From assembly GCA_029532415.1 (NCBI GenBank), contig JAQOTA010000060.1, forward strand, positions 2,170,001 through 2,234,000: a stretch of 64,000 nucleotides of DNA. Reading direction: 5' to 3'. Position 1 is the stretch's first letter, and every line of letters begins with the position of its first letter. Under the pieces are notes generated by a model, which ran no database searches, was not told the origin of the DNA, and saw only the letters and a program-made list of their open reading frames with translations. This stretch comes from Marasmius tenuissimus. Taxonomy: Eukaryota > Basidiomycota > Agaricomycetes > Agaricales > Marasmiaceae. Shown here one piece after another: positions 32,343-42,258 of this stretch. Both the position numbers and the translations under genes were made by a program.

Positions 32343-32810
32343 TGTCAAGAACGAGGCCAGTGACTAAGAAAACCCCTCAGACCATCAACAGGGTCAAGAG
32401 TGCGAAGGAGAGAAGATAGATTTTGAGCAGAGCAAGTGTATGATAGTACATGCTGGAAACAAGCACTATAAGATGAAGTTGTCAGACTGAGGAACTATCT
32501 AGAAGTGTCCATGATTATATATGACAGAGCCAAGCTGTAGAGATATTGGGAACGAAGGTAAAACAGGAAAACTGAAAGAACAAGTGATAAGAATCAAGGG
32601 ATACATATGGAAACATTGTCATGATGGAAACCATATGGTATGCTGGGAAAATATCTGGAAACAATGTGGAACACCAGGTAGTACCAGGTAATGATATGGA
32701 GGCCAGAATGCAATGGTGAGAACATGTAACTATGGGAAATAAAGAGAAAAACATGAGGAAAAAGTACCCGGAGACCAAGGGAAGAGAAAACAGTGGGTGG
32801 ATTCATAACA
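32343..32810 (-). mobile_element. Solo LTR, family LTR-S (copy 3)
   Basis: A 468-bp reverse-oriented LTR, TGTCAAGAAC to ATTCATAACA. The exact duplication GAGTC lies at 32338-32342 and 32811-32815. It interrupts Gypsy-C integrase. Confidence 0.96.
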
Positions 32811-33346
32811 GAGTCCGGGTTATGACTGAAGTACATGAAACCCTGACTGAGTCCATGCATGGGGGGTACCACTGATGTTACAGCCATTTAGCTGCAACAT
32901 ATTATTGGCTGAAAATGTCTAGGGACCTCAAATCATCTGTTACTACCTGTGACCTTTGCCAGAAAACAAAACCTCGACGGCATGCACCAACAGGGCTACT
33001 TCAGCCAATTCCAATTCACAACCTTTCGAAGTGATTAGCATGGACTTTATTCTGGAGCTACCTATGATGGAGAATGGCCATGACAATGTTCTGGTGATTA
33101 TTGACAAACTCACCAAGTTCATAACCATTATTCCATGTATGACTGGCATCAGTGAAGTAGAAACCGCACAACTATTCTTCCATCACATCATTTCTAAATA
33201 CAGTATTCCCCAACAGGTCATCACAGATCGAGATACAAGGTGGCATCAGGATTTTTGGGCTGAGGTTTGCTGCCTGATAGGCAGGAGGCAATCCCTCATG
33301 ACAGCTTATCACCTGCAAGTCGATGGACAGACAGCGACTCTGAATA
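32811..33346 (+). pseudogene. Integrase zinc domain and core of Gypsy-C
   Basis: It reads a HHCC domain (YYWLKM, then CDLCQKTK) and the rve core from 32956: FEVISMDFILELP with the first catalytic Asp, VLVIIDKLTKF, VITDRDTRWHQDFW with the second Asp, and AYHLQVDGQTATLN, where the Glu block begins. LINE-1 interrupts at 33347, and the frame resumes at 35181 as LNKTLEIVLQAYVGPS. Confidence 0.88.
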
Positions 33347-35180
33347 TTTTTTTTTTTTTTTTTTGAATCATATTCTTATATACCGGTGTACGAACACAGT
33401 CCGGTCGCTATCTACAAATGCAGCATGCCACAAATGCGTAATAACTAGATCCCCCACTAGAAAGGAGGTCCGCCCCCCTAAGGAACCGTACCTCAGAACG
33501 TGTCCACAGTGTTTCATCACACTACGTGGTAGATGAGGCTATATCATCCTGGGCTATGACGCACTAGTGCCCCCTGCTCCCACGTCCTTCACCCCCACCG
33601 CCTAGGCCCGGCAGCAAGAGCCCGCACACCCCTCCGAAGAGTCTACGGGGAGCTAACTCCAGCACATCAGCCCAAGAGACTTACCCAACTCCTTCGGCTT
33701 CTGCTTGGGAGGGGAAGGCAAACGCCCGAGGGTTTGCCTTCAAATAGGCTATCAGGCCCGGAAGCCGATGAAGCGAATTTCCCCGCTCTAATTCAGAGCA
33801 TCTGTGAAGTACGTGCGCCCTGGTCCCAGGTTCCACACCGCAAAAACAGGCTAGATCTGCCTGAATATTGAACCGCTGGTAGTACTCTCCAATTGGTGCG
33901 TGCCCCAGAATGCATCGGGTCATTCTGGTTGTCAATGAAAGCGACCCTGCGGCCAACTTTAACCATGTTCCTCCCTTAAGGTACAATGGCTGGAGAGGGC
34001 GATCTTTTAGATCTTGTAGCTCGTAAAAGTGCCTGCCTCTATATGATGGGTCTTGGAAGCGTGATACCCACGCATCCTGGCCCGCTTTTGTGGCTTCTTG
34101 CCGAAGCCTGTCCAGCGATGTTTGGGGTACTGCCCCCACGCCTACGGGGGGCAGTCTTCTGACAAATTCATGAGCGACCTGGTGGATGCTCCATTTCGCT
34201 TTCGAAGGTACTTGGATGAAGGTCACCTTGCGGTCATCTCCTCCTGCAAACCAGTCAGATAGCGCCCTACACACGGCCAGAGAGTGACTCTGTCCTGAGT
34301 GTATGGACAGGTCAATTGCCCGCTTTGCTGCAGCAATGCAATCAGTAAATAATACAAAATGGTTGCTTTCCCCGCATGACATAGCCATGTAGGAAATTGC
34401 CACCCGTATAGCATAAAGCTCTGCGTCCGGAGCTGTAACAACACCTGAAGCGTACCTGGTCTGATGAACTAGGTCTCTGCTCCTGTATATCATGGCCGCT
34501 GAGACAGCCTGATGTCTGGGGTTTTGCGGCACCGAGGCGTCGGTAGCTGCAACAACCGTGTCAGGATCGTCTTCGAGTAACTCGAGTTTCCGATCAAGAA
34601 ATGCTATCCACTCAGCTAGGCTTTCGGACTCAGGCTTCTCCTTGTCCTTGGCTTGCTCAGTGAATGTGATGTGGTCAGGATACCTATCCCGCAGTCTATT
34701 GCCAGGGTTTGCATCCTCGTGGGTGGGATCAAACTCCTCGGTAAGCTTGGTGGAAACCTTGTTGATCTCCATAACGGTGCCTTTGACCTTCTTTCGGACT
34801 GCCTCCGTCAGAGTGGCCAATGACTTGGGATGCGGGGTGGCGCCTTTGACTTGTGTTCCCCTAAGTAGAGATCTTGTCGGGTGTGTGCTCGACAAGGTGG
34901 CTACCCTGTAATCCGCCCTGATGGCAAGTTTACGTAGGTGGATATGAACTGGGATGAGTCCCGCAAGGGCTTCAACTCCGCCTGTAGGCGATGTGTGAAA
35001 CGCACCTGTCACCCATATTGCTGCTTTACGCTGCATAGTGTTGAGGGTTTTGAGGGCGGTTTTGCTCCTAGACCCTTCCAAGAACCATAGTCTAAATCCG
35101 TATGTGGCGATTGGTATCACACATGCACGATATATAGAAGCCTTTTATGAAGGGCTGAGAGCCCCCTGGTTGAGTTACCG
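33347..35180 (-). mobile_element. LINE-1: 5'-truncated LINE copy in Gypsy-C integrase
   Basis: Minus strand, poly-A end (T-run 33347-33364). An exact 18-bp duplication, agacagcgactctgaata, lies at 33329-33346 and 35181-35198. Its 5' end lies inside ORF2, near the site of the LINE-4 deletion. This shows target-primed insertion of a truncated LINE. Confidence 0.97.
33681..35120 (-). CDS. C-terminal part of LINE ORF2 (thumb, RNase H, zinc motif), LINE-1
   Basis: 479 codons, uninterrupted. It starts in the RT thumb/connection (IPIATYGFRLW). RNase H follows with Asp in VVAATDASVPQN, Glu in DAELYAIRVA and Asp in LFTDCIAAAKRA. The C-terminal Cys-rich CFCGVEPGTRAHVLHRCSELE is a CCHC-like motif. No endonuclease or RT catalytic core is present, so the product could not mobilise itself. 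It is nearly identical to the same part of LINE-2. Confidence 0.92.
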   Translation of the reverse strand: MIPIATYGFRLWFLEGSRSKTALKTLNTMQRKAAIWVTGAFHTSPTGGVEALAGLIPVHIHLRKLAIRADYRVATLSSTHPTRSLLRGTQVKGATPHPKSLATLTEAVRKKVKGTVMEINKVSTKLTEEFDPTHEDANPGNRLRDRYPDHITFTEQAKDKEKPESESLAEWIAFLDRKLELLEDDPDTVVAATDASVPQNPRHQAVSAAMIYRSRDLVHQTRYASGVVTAPDAELYAIRVAISYMAMSCGESNHFVLFTDCIAAAKRAIDLSIHSGQSHSLAVCRALSDWFAGGDDRKVTFIQVPSKAKWSIHQVAHEFVRRLPPVGVGAVPQTSLDRLRQEATKAGQDAWVSRFQDPSYRGRHFYELQDLKDRPLQPLYLKGGTWLKLAAGSLSLTTRMTRCILGHAPIGEYYQRFNIQADLACFCGVEPGTRAHVLHRCSELERGNSLHRLPGLIAYLKANPRAFAFPSQAEAEGVG

Positions 35181-35198
35181 AGACAGCGACTCTGAATA

Positions 35199-35377
35199 AA
35201 ACATTAGAAATTGTATTACAAGCCTATGTAGGACCTTCCCACATGGTATTGCGCTTAAAAATAGAATGAATAGCGGTAAAAACAATAAGTTTTCATGCTA
35301 TTAAGTGCAAAACAACACCAACAGGACTCAATCTAAGTGTCTATTATACTTAGTATTGTACCGGCGGACGCTTCTTT
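35199..35377. other. Gypsy-C tail and flank of LINE-2
   Basis: The first 60 bp continue Gypsy-C integrase (TLEIVLQAYVGPS) and then all resemblance ends. No 3' LTR and no second target duplication for LINE-2 are visible. Confidence 0.5.
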
Positions 35378-35498
35378 CTCAGGTGCTTCCATCATCTACC
35401 CGTGTGAACTACCAGTTGCTGCAACCCGAAAAACGTTCTACACTACACAGATCGAATCTGAACAATCAGAAAGCACCAACCAAACCCGAATAACCATA

Positions 35499-36876
35499 TG
35501 TCACTGCCTGGTAGCCGCCAGGGGCGGGGAGGGGTGCGATCTCGCCCCCGACCCGCGCAAGCACTCCACACCCACAACCCGAATCCGATGACCCTCTCCT
35601 TGCCAATGCCGGGGAGGGATCCACACCTAGTGCCCAGGACAGATACCTAACAAGTGTCCCTGCCCCACGGCGTGCTCAGTCCATGAGCAGCCGTAGATCT
35701 GCCTCGGCTGCTAGCCCCCGAGAGCAAACTCCCATGCTGCAGGACGAAGAAATGCCACTCCCTCCTCGCGACACTGCATCACCCGAGCCGCCAATTGAAT
35801 CCTCCTTCTTGAGCCTAGCAATGTCTCCTGGAGATGTAGGGGGGGATTTCGAAGTAGCCGCGCATGCAATCACTGCCATCACAGACTGGATCCAGTTGTC
35901 TGAATCCGAGCCTGAACTCCACATTGCAACCTCGATGCTGCGACGTCTTCACAGCAGTACCACATCCTTATCCAGCCTCATTGCAGGCCGGATTCTCGAA
36001 GAGGCCACTATCCGGCAGCAATCTCGCATCCTGAACAGCTCTGCGCTACCCCACAGCTCTTCCCCCCTGCACATCGACCACCAGACAATGGAGGAAGATG
36101 ACACAGTCCTCATCCCATACAGAACCGAGCCCACTGGTGATAATAGGAAGAAACCAGTTCGAACGGGCCCAAGGCCGCTCCCGAAACGTCCTACAGTGCC
36201 ATTCCAGCGTCCTAATCCAAGGGGACCTCCCCCGAGAATCAACTTGGCCACTAAGCCGAAACCCACCACTCCATACTCCTTTGCTGCAGCGGCGAGAAGG
36301 GGAAGAGAACGACGAGCACCTGCTGCGCTGGTGCAGGCGAACACGTCAGCGTCGGCCGAGACACCGGGTAGGCCCGGACCCGCCATCTCCGGAAACCCTG
36401 TGCCCACCAAAAGGCCCCGGACTACTCCGAAATTCACTACACCCGGACCAACCCGGAAACAGGTCCTGGTGTCGTTCCCCAAGGATGTTGGAGTGCCAGA
36501 AATGAGCCTCAACCTCCTCACTACTACTGTGAACGCTGCACTGCGCAGCGCGCGGCACTCTCTTAAGGTGCTGGCCACAACTCGTGCATATGAGGGCTGG
36601 GCACTTGCTACAAGCAGTGTTGCTGATGAAAGCGCACTGAACATGATCCGCGGGAGGGTTTTAGACCTCGTGCCGGACAGATACAAGGAGTCCCATTGGG
36701 TTGGGCTCCCTACCTCGACGTCGTATCTCAAGATTATCTTCGTGCCCTACTTCGAGGACATCGTTTCAGGTGACCGCATCACTGCTTCAGATGTGAAGAA
36801 TGCCATAGCGCAATCGCCTCTGAACAACGACTTCACATTCACGGGGCTGCCTCGAGTGGTCCGTAACTCTGCTTAG
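35499..36876 (+). pseudogene. LINE-2 ORF1, N-terminal part (frameshift and stop)
   Basis: By comparison with LINE-4 the ORF1 ATG is at 35499 (MSLPGSRQGRGG). A C-run near 35550 is one base shorter than in LINE-4, shifting the frame after about 17 codons. The usable frame is from 35683, 397 codons, with Pro/Ser/Arg-rich sequence, then KRPRTTPKF and VSFPKDVGVPEMSLNLL, to TAG at 36874-36876, where LINE-4 has Lys. ORF1 proteins bind element RNA. Confidence 0.85.
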
Positions 36877-36891
36877 AGCACCACATGTACG

Positions 36892-38049
36892 GTGTTCTTC
36901 AACATTTGGGATTCTCAATCAGGAACTCGTGCAAAGCGTCTCTTGGATAAGCCAATACACATCCAAGGACGCAATTGCTTGGTTCGATCTACTCCAGCCA
37001 GTCCAGGTGTCCCCCTGTGCCAGAGATGCTACAGGTGGGGCCACCCTAGCTCTGCATGCCGCGCTCCGCAGCAGCGATGTTCCAAATGTACCAAAAGGCC
37101 CCGGACCACTCCGAAATTCACTACACCCGGACCAACCCGGAAACAGGTCCTGGTGTCGTTCCCCAAGGATGTTGGAGTGCCAGAAATGAGCCTCAACCTC
37201 CTCACTACCACTGTGAACGCTGCACTGCGCAGCGCGCAGCATTCTCTTAAGGTGCTGGCCACAACTCGTGCATATGAGGGCTGGGCACTTGCTACAAGCG
37301 GTGTTGCTGATGAAAGCGCACTGAACATCATCCGCGGGAGGGTATTGGACCTCGTGCCGGATAGATATAAGGAGTCCCATTGGGTTGGGCTCCCTACCTC
37401 GACGTCGTACCTCAAGATTATCGACGTGCCCTACTTTAAGGACATCGTGTCAGGTGACCGCATCACTGCTTCAGATGTGAAGAATGCCATTGCGCAATCG
37501 CCTCTGAACAACGACTTTACATTCACAGGGCTGCCTCGGGTGGTCCGTAACTCTGCTAAGAGCACCACTTGTACGGTGTTCTTCAACATCTGGGACTCTC
37601 AATCAGGAACCCGTGCAAAGCGTCTCTTGGATAAGCCAGTACACATCCAAGGGCGCAACTGTTTGGTTCGATCTACTCCAGCCAGTCCAGGTGTCCCCCT
37701 GTGCCAGAGATGCTACAGGTGGGGCCACCCTAGCTCTGCATGCCGCGCTCCGCAGCAGCGATGTCCCAAATGTAGCGGTCCCCACAAAGCTGATGAGCAT
37801 CGGCTTGTTGCGGGCTGCTGCAAGGGTAACCTAAAGGCCAACCCGCCTATTCCTCCTACCGACGAAGATGAGCCTTGTCCTCATACGCCGGTATGCCCTA
37901 ACTGTAGGGGCAATCACTCCGCAACTGAAAGGGCTTGCCCCTTCTGGCGCCATCGCTTTGACCGAGTTTGGATCGAAGCTAAATATGCTGAGGTACGCGA
38001 ACGCAGTTCTGGTACAAGGCCCATCACTCAAACCTCACGTCTAGCTTAA
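36892..38049 (+). CDS. LINE-2 ORF1, C-terminal part with internal duplication
   Basis: 385 codons in the same frame as 35683-36876. It contains CQRCYRWGHPSSAC (CCHC), then a second copy of the KRPRTTPKF...CQRCYRWGHPSSAC segment, then CPKCSGPHKADEH and CPNCRGNHSATERAC zinc knuckles. Offset between copies is 684 bp (228 codons, 36406 against 37090), so frame is kept. TAA 38047-38049 overlaps the ORF2 ATG. Confidence 0.9.
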   Translation: MFFNIWDSQSGTRAKRLLDKPIHIQGRNCLVRSTPASPGVPLCQRCYRWGHPSSACRAPQQRCSKCTKRPRTTPKFTTPGPTRKQVLVSFPKDVGVPEMSLNLLTTTVNAALRSAQHSLKVLATTRAYEGWALATSGVADESALNIIRGRVLDLVPDRYKESHWVGLPTSTSYLKIIDVPYFKDIVSGDRITASDVKNAIAQSPLNNDFTFTGLPRVVRNSAKSTTCTVFFNIWDSQSGTRAKRLLDKPVHIQGRNCLVRSTPASPGVPLCQRCYRWGHPSSACRAPQQRCPKCSGPHKADEHRLVAGCCKGNLKANPPIPPTDEDEPCPHTPVCPNCRGNHSATERACPFWRHRFDRVWIEAKYAEVRERSSGTRPITQTSRLA

Positions 38050-41000
38050 TGTCTGAGACACAAGGGATAAGAGTCTTAAGTTTTAACATCGCTAAGAACT
38101 ATATGTATCTTGATGTGCTGCTCGAGGAGTTGAAAGATCGTTTTGACATCCTGTTTATCCAAGAACCGCCTTGGCGTCTCATAAGACACGCACCATCCGC
38201 TAAGGACCCGGAAGGGGAGAGAGTGGTGGGCGCACCAAACCACCCATCTTGGACGGTAATGATCCGCCCAGAGAAAGATGAGGGAGATCGCCCGAGAGTA
38301 GCCACGTATGTCTCTAAGAGACTGGCTGCCCTCAGGCCTGCAATGCGCAGGGATGTCATTGACCACCGCGATGTACTAGTCATGTCTCTGTTCTACAGAG
38401 GTGAGACTGAATGTCTAGCCAATGTCTATTCTGATGACAATGGGACCGCTATCCGACTTTTGCAAGATAAAGCGGGCAGCATACCTTCACTTTCGCTCAT
38501 GGCGGGTGATTTCAACTGCCATTCCCCGGAATGGGACCCAGGCGTCTCACAGCGCCGGGGCATGGTGGCAGCACTGCTGGAAACAGCGGGGGAACTTGGA
38601 GTGGCCAGGGCCGGGTATATAAATCCGGGGCCAACCTTCATACCACGGACACAAGGTCTTAGAGAGTCTGTTCTAGACCTAGTGTTTGTCAAATCGACTC
38701 TTTCACTGGCAATTGTGGCCACGAGGGAGACAGAACTGCAGGGACCATCGGACCATATTCCGGTTTCTGTAACACTAGACATGGGAGATATCCCAGAAAT
38801 ACAGCGTCGGATCCTCCCCAAAGGGGGGGAGGAGGAAGATAAGTTCCTAGCCGACATAATTGATGGACTCCAGGCATTAACGTGGCTGGAGCCTCAAACA
38901 GCAGAGGATGTATCAGCCATGGCAGCTGAAATGGCCTCGGTATTCTCAAAAGCATGGGATGCGCACTCAAAGGCCTCCCGTGTTACAAAATTCTCGAAGC
39001 CCTGGTGGTCCGAAGAGTGCTCTGATGCTCTTCAGGCCTACAGGGACGAAAGGTCCCAGTATAACTGGACCGAGTTTAGGAGGATCATTCGAACCTCCAA
39101 ACGCAAGTTCTTTGACTCTAGAATCAATGAAATTGCTGTATCTAACAAGCGCCCTTGGGATCTAATGGAGTGGATCCAACAGCGCAAGTTACCACCAGTG
39201 GAGGCCATCCAGTATAATGGACAGCCGTGCCATGATCTTGATGATCTGTGGAGAGGGCTCCATGGGACATACAACTCTGCATCAGGAAGGGAAGTAGACC
39301 TGTCTGTGCTGGATCAGTTAGAATCTATGACAGAACGAAGTTGGTCTAGATTCAGCAATGCAGAGCTCGGGGATGCGTTACAGGCATGCTCAAGCATCTC
39401 GTCACCAGGGCCCGACCATCTTACATGGGCCCACCTCAAAGTCATTCTGTCGCAGCCAGAATGTGCGCACCGTATATTAATGCTTGCGGATGCATGTATC
39501 AATATCGGCTGCTGGCCAACCCACTTCAAGGAGTCGGTCTCAGTCATCATCCCGAAGCCTAACAAGCCTTCATACTCTACCCCAAAGGCATTCCGGCCTA
39601 TTGTGCTTTTGAATACCGTGGGCAAACTTATTGAGAAGATGATTTCCAATCGTCTTCAATTCGACATGATCAAGTTTGATCTTGTTCACCCCAACCAGTT
39701 TGGGGGAGTCCGCCAACGATCCACAGAGGATGCAGGCACCTATCTGACCCACCTAGTGAGAGCTGGGTGGGCAAAGGGGGAGATGACAAGCGTTGTCGCT
39801 TTTGACATTGCTCAATTCTTCCCATCGCTCAACCATGATGTGTTATTACACATACTGAGCAAATTCGGATTCTCTCACAAACTGATTGGATTCCTTACCT
39901 CCTACCTTGTAGGGCGGTCCACCAGATATAGGTGGAACTTGTTTGAATCAGGGCCGAACGAAGCAGATGTGGGAGTGGGGCAGGGCTCTGCCCTGTCTCC
40001 AGTTCTGTCATCGATATACATAGCACCTATAATGAAGGTGTACGAAATCAGAGCTCGGGAGGTGTCACTGAACACCACCCTCCTCTCTTATGTGGACGAT
40101 GGCACAGTGGTAGCCCAGTCCAAATCGCTAGACGATAACAACCATTCCCTTAAGAGGGCATATGGGATCCTATTTGCCTTGTTTACGGCGGTAGGGTTAA
40201 TACTGGAGCACGATAAAACCGAACTCTTTCACTTTAGCAGGGCTAGGGATCGATACGACCCACCCCTAGATCTTGAGTTTGCCCCGTATACGGGAAATAC
40301 TCCGCTTCGACCCAAAGAAACCTGGCGGTACTTGGGGTTCTATTTTGATCGCAAATTGCTGTTCCACGAACACGTGCGATACTATTCTACCAAGGCTCTC
40401 ACTACTGTACAGTCGATGAGAATGCTTGGCAACTCGACCAGGGGGCTCTCAGCCCTTCATAAAAGGCTTCTATATCGTGCGTGTGTGATACCAATCGCCA
40501 CGTATGGATTTAGACTATGGTTCTTTGAAGGGTCTAGGAGCAAAACTGCTCTTAAATCCCTCAACACTATGCAGCGTAAAGCAGCAATATGGGTGACAGG
40601 TGCGTTCCGCACATCGCCCACAGGCGGAGTTGAATCCCTTGCGGGACTCATCCCGATTCACATCCACCTTCGTAAACTTGCCACCAGGGCGGACTACAGG
40701 GTAGCCACACTGTCGAGCACACACCCGACAAGATCTTTACTTAGGGGAGCACAAGTCAAAGACGCTACCCCACATCCCAAGTCATTGGCCAATCTAACGG
40801 AAGCAGTCCGAAAGAAGGTCAAAGGCACTGTTATGGAGATCGACAGGGTCTCCACCAAGCTTACCGAGGAGTTTGATCCCACTCACGAGGATACAAACCC
40901 TGGCAACCGATTGCGGGATAGGTATCCTGACCGCATTACATTCACTGAGCAAGCCAAGGACAAGGAAAAGTCCGAGTCCGAAAGCTTAGCTGAGTGGGTT

Positions 41001-41924
41001 ACATTTCTAGATCGTAAACTCGAGATACTCGAAGATGACCCTGATACGGTTGTTGCGGCCACTGATGCTTCGGTGCCGCAGAACCCCAGACATCAGGCCG
41101 CTTCAGCGGCCATGATATACAGAAGTGGAGACCTGATTCATCAGACCAGGTACGCTTCAGGTGTTGTTACGGCTCCGGATGCGGAGTTGTATGCTATACG
41201 GGTGGCAATTTCCTACATGGCTATGTCATGCGGGGAAAGCAACCACTTTGTATTATTTACCGACTGTATTGCTGCAGCAAAGCGGGCAATCGACCCGTCC
41301 ATACACTCAGGACAGAGTCACTCTCTGGCTGTATGTAGGGCGTTATCTGACTGGTTTGCAGGAGGAGATGACCGCAAGGTGACCTTCATCCAAGTACCTT
41401 CAAAAGCGAAATGGAGTATTCACCAGCTCGCTCATGAATTTGTCAGAGGACTACCCCCCATAGGCGTGGGGGCAGTGCCCCAAACATCGTTGGATAGGCT
41501 CCGTCAAGAAGCCACCAAGGCAGGCCAGGATGCGTGGGTATCGCGCTTTCAGGACCCATCATATAGAGGCAGGCACTTTTATGAGCTACAAGATCTTAAA
41601 GATCGTCCTCTACAGCCATCGTACCTCAAGGGAGGAACATGGCTAAAGTTGGCCGGAGGGTCGCTTTCTTTGACAACCAGAATGACTCGGTGCATTCTGG
41701 GACACGCACCGATTGGAGAGTACTACCAGCGGTTTAATATTCAGGCAGATCTATCCTGCTTGTGCGGTGTGGAACCTGGTACCAGGGCACACGTACTTTA
41801 CCGATGCTCAGAACTTGAGCGCGGAGCTTCGCTTAACCGGCTTCCGGGTCTTATAGCCTACCTGAAGGCAAACCCTCGGGCGTTTGCCTTTCCCTCCCAA
41901 GCAGAAGCTGAAGGAGTTGGGTAA
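38049..41924 (+). CDS. LINE-2 ORF2: endonuclease-reverse transcriptase-RNase H
   Basis: 1291 codons, intact. Endonuclease (residues about 5-240): FNIAKN, IQEPPW (Glu, about 37), MAGDFNCHSPEWD (about 152) and PSDHIPVSV (about 233). Reverse transcriptase (about 490-770): FRPIVLLNTVGK, AFDIAQFFPS, GQGSALSP and YVDD (about 680). RNase H (about 1000-1130): ATDASVPQ, ELYAIRVA and FTDCIAA. A C-terminal CCHC-like motif (CLCGVEPGTRAH) is near 1237. It would nick DNA and copy element RNA at the nick. Start is set by the TAATG overlap with ORF1, likely re-initiation. It is the only complete pol in the window. Confidence 0.96.
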   Translation: MSETQGIRVLSFNIAKNYMYLDVLLEELKDRFDILFIQEPPWRLIRHAPSAKDPEGERVVGAPNHPSWTVMIRPEKDEGDRPRVATYVSKRLAALRPAMRRDVIDHRDVLVMSLFYRGETECLANVYSDDNGTAIRLLQDKAGSIPSLSLMAGDFNCHSPEWDPGVSQRRGMVAALLETAGELGVARAGYINPGPTFIPRTQGLRESVLDLVFVKSTLSLAIVATRETELQGPSDHIPVSVTLDMGDIPEIQRRILPKGGEEEDKFLADIIDGLQALTWLEPQTAEDVSAMAAEMASVFSKAWDAHSKASRVTKFSKPWWSEECSDALQAYRDERSQYNWTEFRRIIRTSKRKFFDSRINEIAVSNKRPWDLMEWIQQRKLPPVEAIQYNGQPCHDLDDLWRGLHGTYNSASGREVDLSVLDQLESMTERSWSRFSNAELGDALQACSSISSPGPDHLTWAHLKVILSQPECAHRILMLADACINIGCWPTHFKESVSVIIPKPNKPSYSTPKAFRPIVLLNTVGKLIEKMISNRLQFDMIKFDLVHPNQFGGVRQRSTEDAGTYLTHLVRAGWAKGEMTSVVAFDIAQFFPSLNHDVLLHILSKFGFSHKLIGFLTSYLVGRSTRYRWNLFESGPNEADVGVGQGSALSPVLSSIYIAPIMKVYEIRAREVSLNTTLLSYVDDGTVVAQSKSLDDNNHSLKRAYGILFALFTAVGLILEHDKTELFHFSRARDRYDPPLDLEFAPYTGNTPLRPKETWRYLGFYFDRKLLFHEHVRYYSTKALTTVQSMRMLGNSTRGLSALHKRLLYRACVIPIATYGFRLWFFEGSRSKTALKSLNTMQRKAAIWVTGAFRTSPTGGVESLAGLIPIHIHLRKLATRADYRVATLSSTHPTRSLLRGAQVKDATPHPKSLANLTEAVRKKVKGTVMEIDRVSTKLTEEFDPTHEDTNPGNRLRDRYPDRITFTEQAKDKEKSESESLAEWVTFLDRKLEILEDDPDTVVAATDASVPQNPRHQAASAAMIYRSGDLIHQTRYASGVVTAPDAELYAIRVAISYMAMSCGESNHFVLFTDCIAAAKRAIDPSIHSGQSHSLAVCRALSDWFAGGDDRKVTFIQVPSKAKWSIHQLAHEFVRGLPPIGVGAVPQTSLDRLRQEATKAGQDAWVSRFQDPSYRGRHFYELQDLKDRPLQPSYLKGGTWLKLAGGSLSLTTRMTRCILGHAPIGEYYQRFNIQADLSCLCGVEPGTRAHVLYRCSELERGASLNRLPGLIAYLKANPRAFAFPSQAEAEGVG

Positions 41925-42258
41925 GTCATCTGGGCTGATGTGCTGGAATTAGCTCCCCGTAGACTCTACGGAGGGGTGTGCGGACCCTTGCTACCGAGCC
42001 TAGGCGGCGGGGGTGAAGGACGTGGGAGCAGGGGGCACCAGTGTGTCTGAGCCCATGATGATGCAACCCTATCTACCACATAGTGTTGGGAAACACTGTG
42101 GATACGTTCTGAGGAGCGGTTCGTATTGAGGCGCACCTCCTTTCTAGTGGGGGATCTAGTTATTACGCATTTGTGGGATGCTGCATTTGTATATAGCAAC
42201 CGGACTGTGTTCGTACACCGGTATACAAGAATATGATTTAAAAAAAAAAAAAAAAAAA
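41925..42258 (+). other. LINE-2 3' UTR and poly-A
   Basis: It contains blocks conserved in all four copies (CTCCCCGTAGACTCTACGG, CACTGTGGA, GTGGGGGATCTAGTTATTACG, ACCGGTATA.AAGAATATGATT) and an 18-A run. It belongs to the 3' UTR variant shared with LINE-3. Confidence 0.85.

Larger units (their letters stand above)
27160..35260 (+). mobile_element. Gypsy-C: decayed Ty3/gypsy element
   Basis: Plus-strand order: gag tail, protease, linker, reverse transcriptase, RNase H, integrase. The element is full of stops and frameshifts. It is interrupted at 30245-30860 (LTR-like), 32343-32810 (LTR-S) and 33347-35180 (LINE-1). Integrase resumes after LINE-1 and then fades. It differs from Gypsy-A and B (different RT-RNase H signature), so it belongs to another gypsy lineage. 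The 3' LTR was not found. Confidence 0.88.
35378..42258 (+). mobile_element. LINE-2: near full-length Tad-like LINE with duplicated ORF1 segment
   Basis: Homology with LINE-4 starts at CTCAGGTGCTTCC (35378). 5' UTR, ORF1 (frameshift, one stop, internal duplication), ORF2 (intact), 3' UTR and A-run 42241-42258. Clade inferred from the two-ORF plan, apurinic-type endonuclease, RT, RNase H and ORF1 zinc knuckles, as in fungal Tad1. No target duplication found; LINE-3 follows directly. Confidence 0.93.

Noticed and set aside
33347..33364. Poly-T as a terminator
   Set aside because: It is the LINE-1 poly-A tail on the other strand, flanked by a target duplication.
36919..37415. Long minus-strand ORFs in the LINE ORF1 region (also 35949-36731, 52832-53494)
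   Set aside because: Shadows of the GC-rich ORF1; same pattern in each LINE copy without own motifs.
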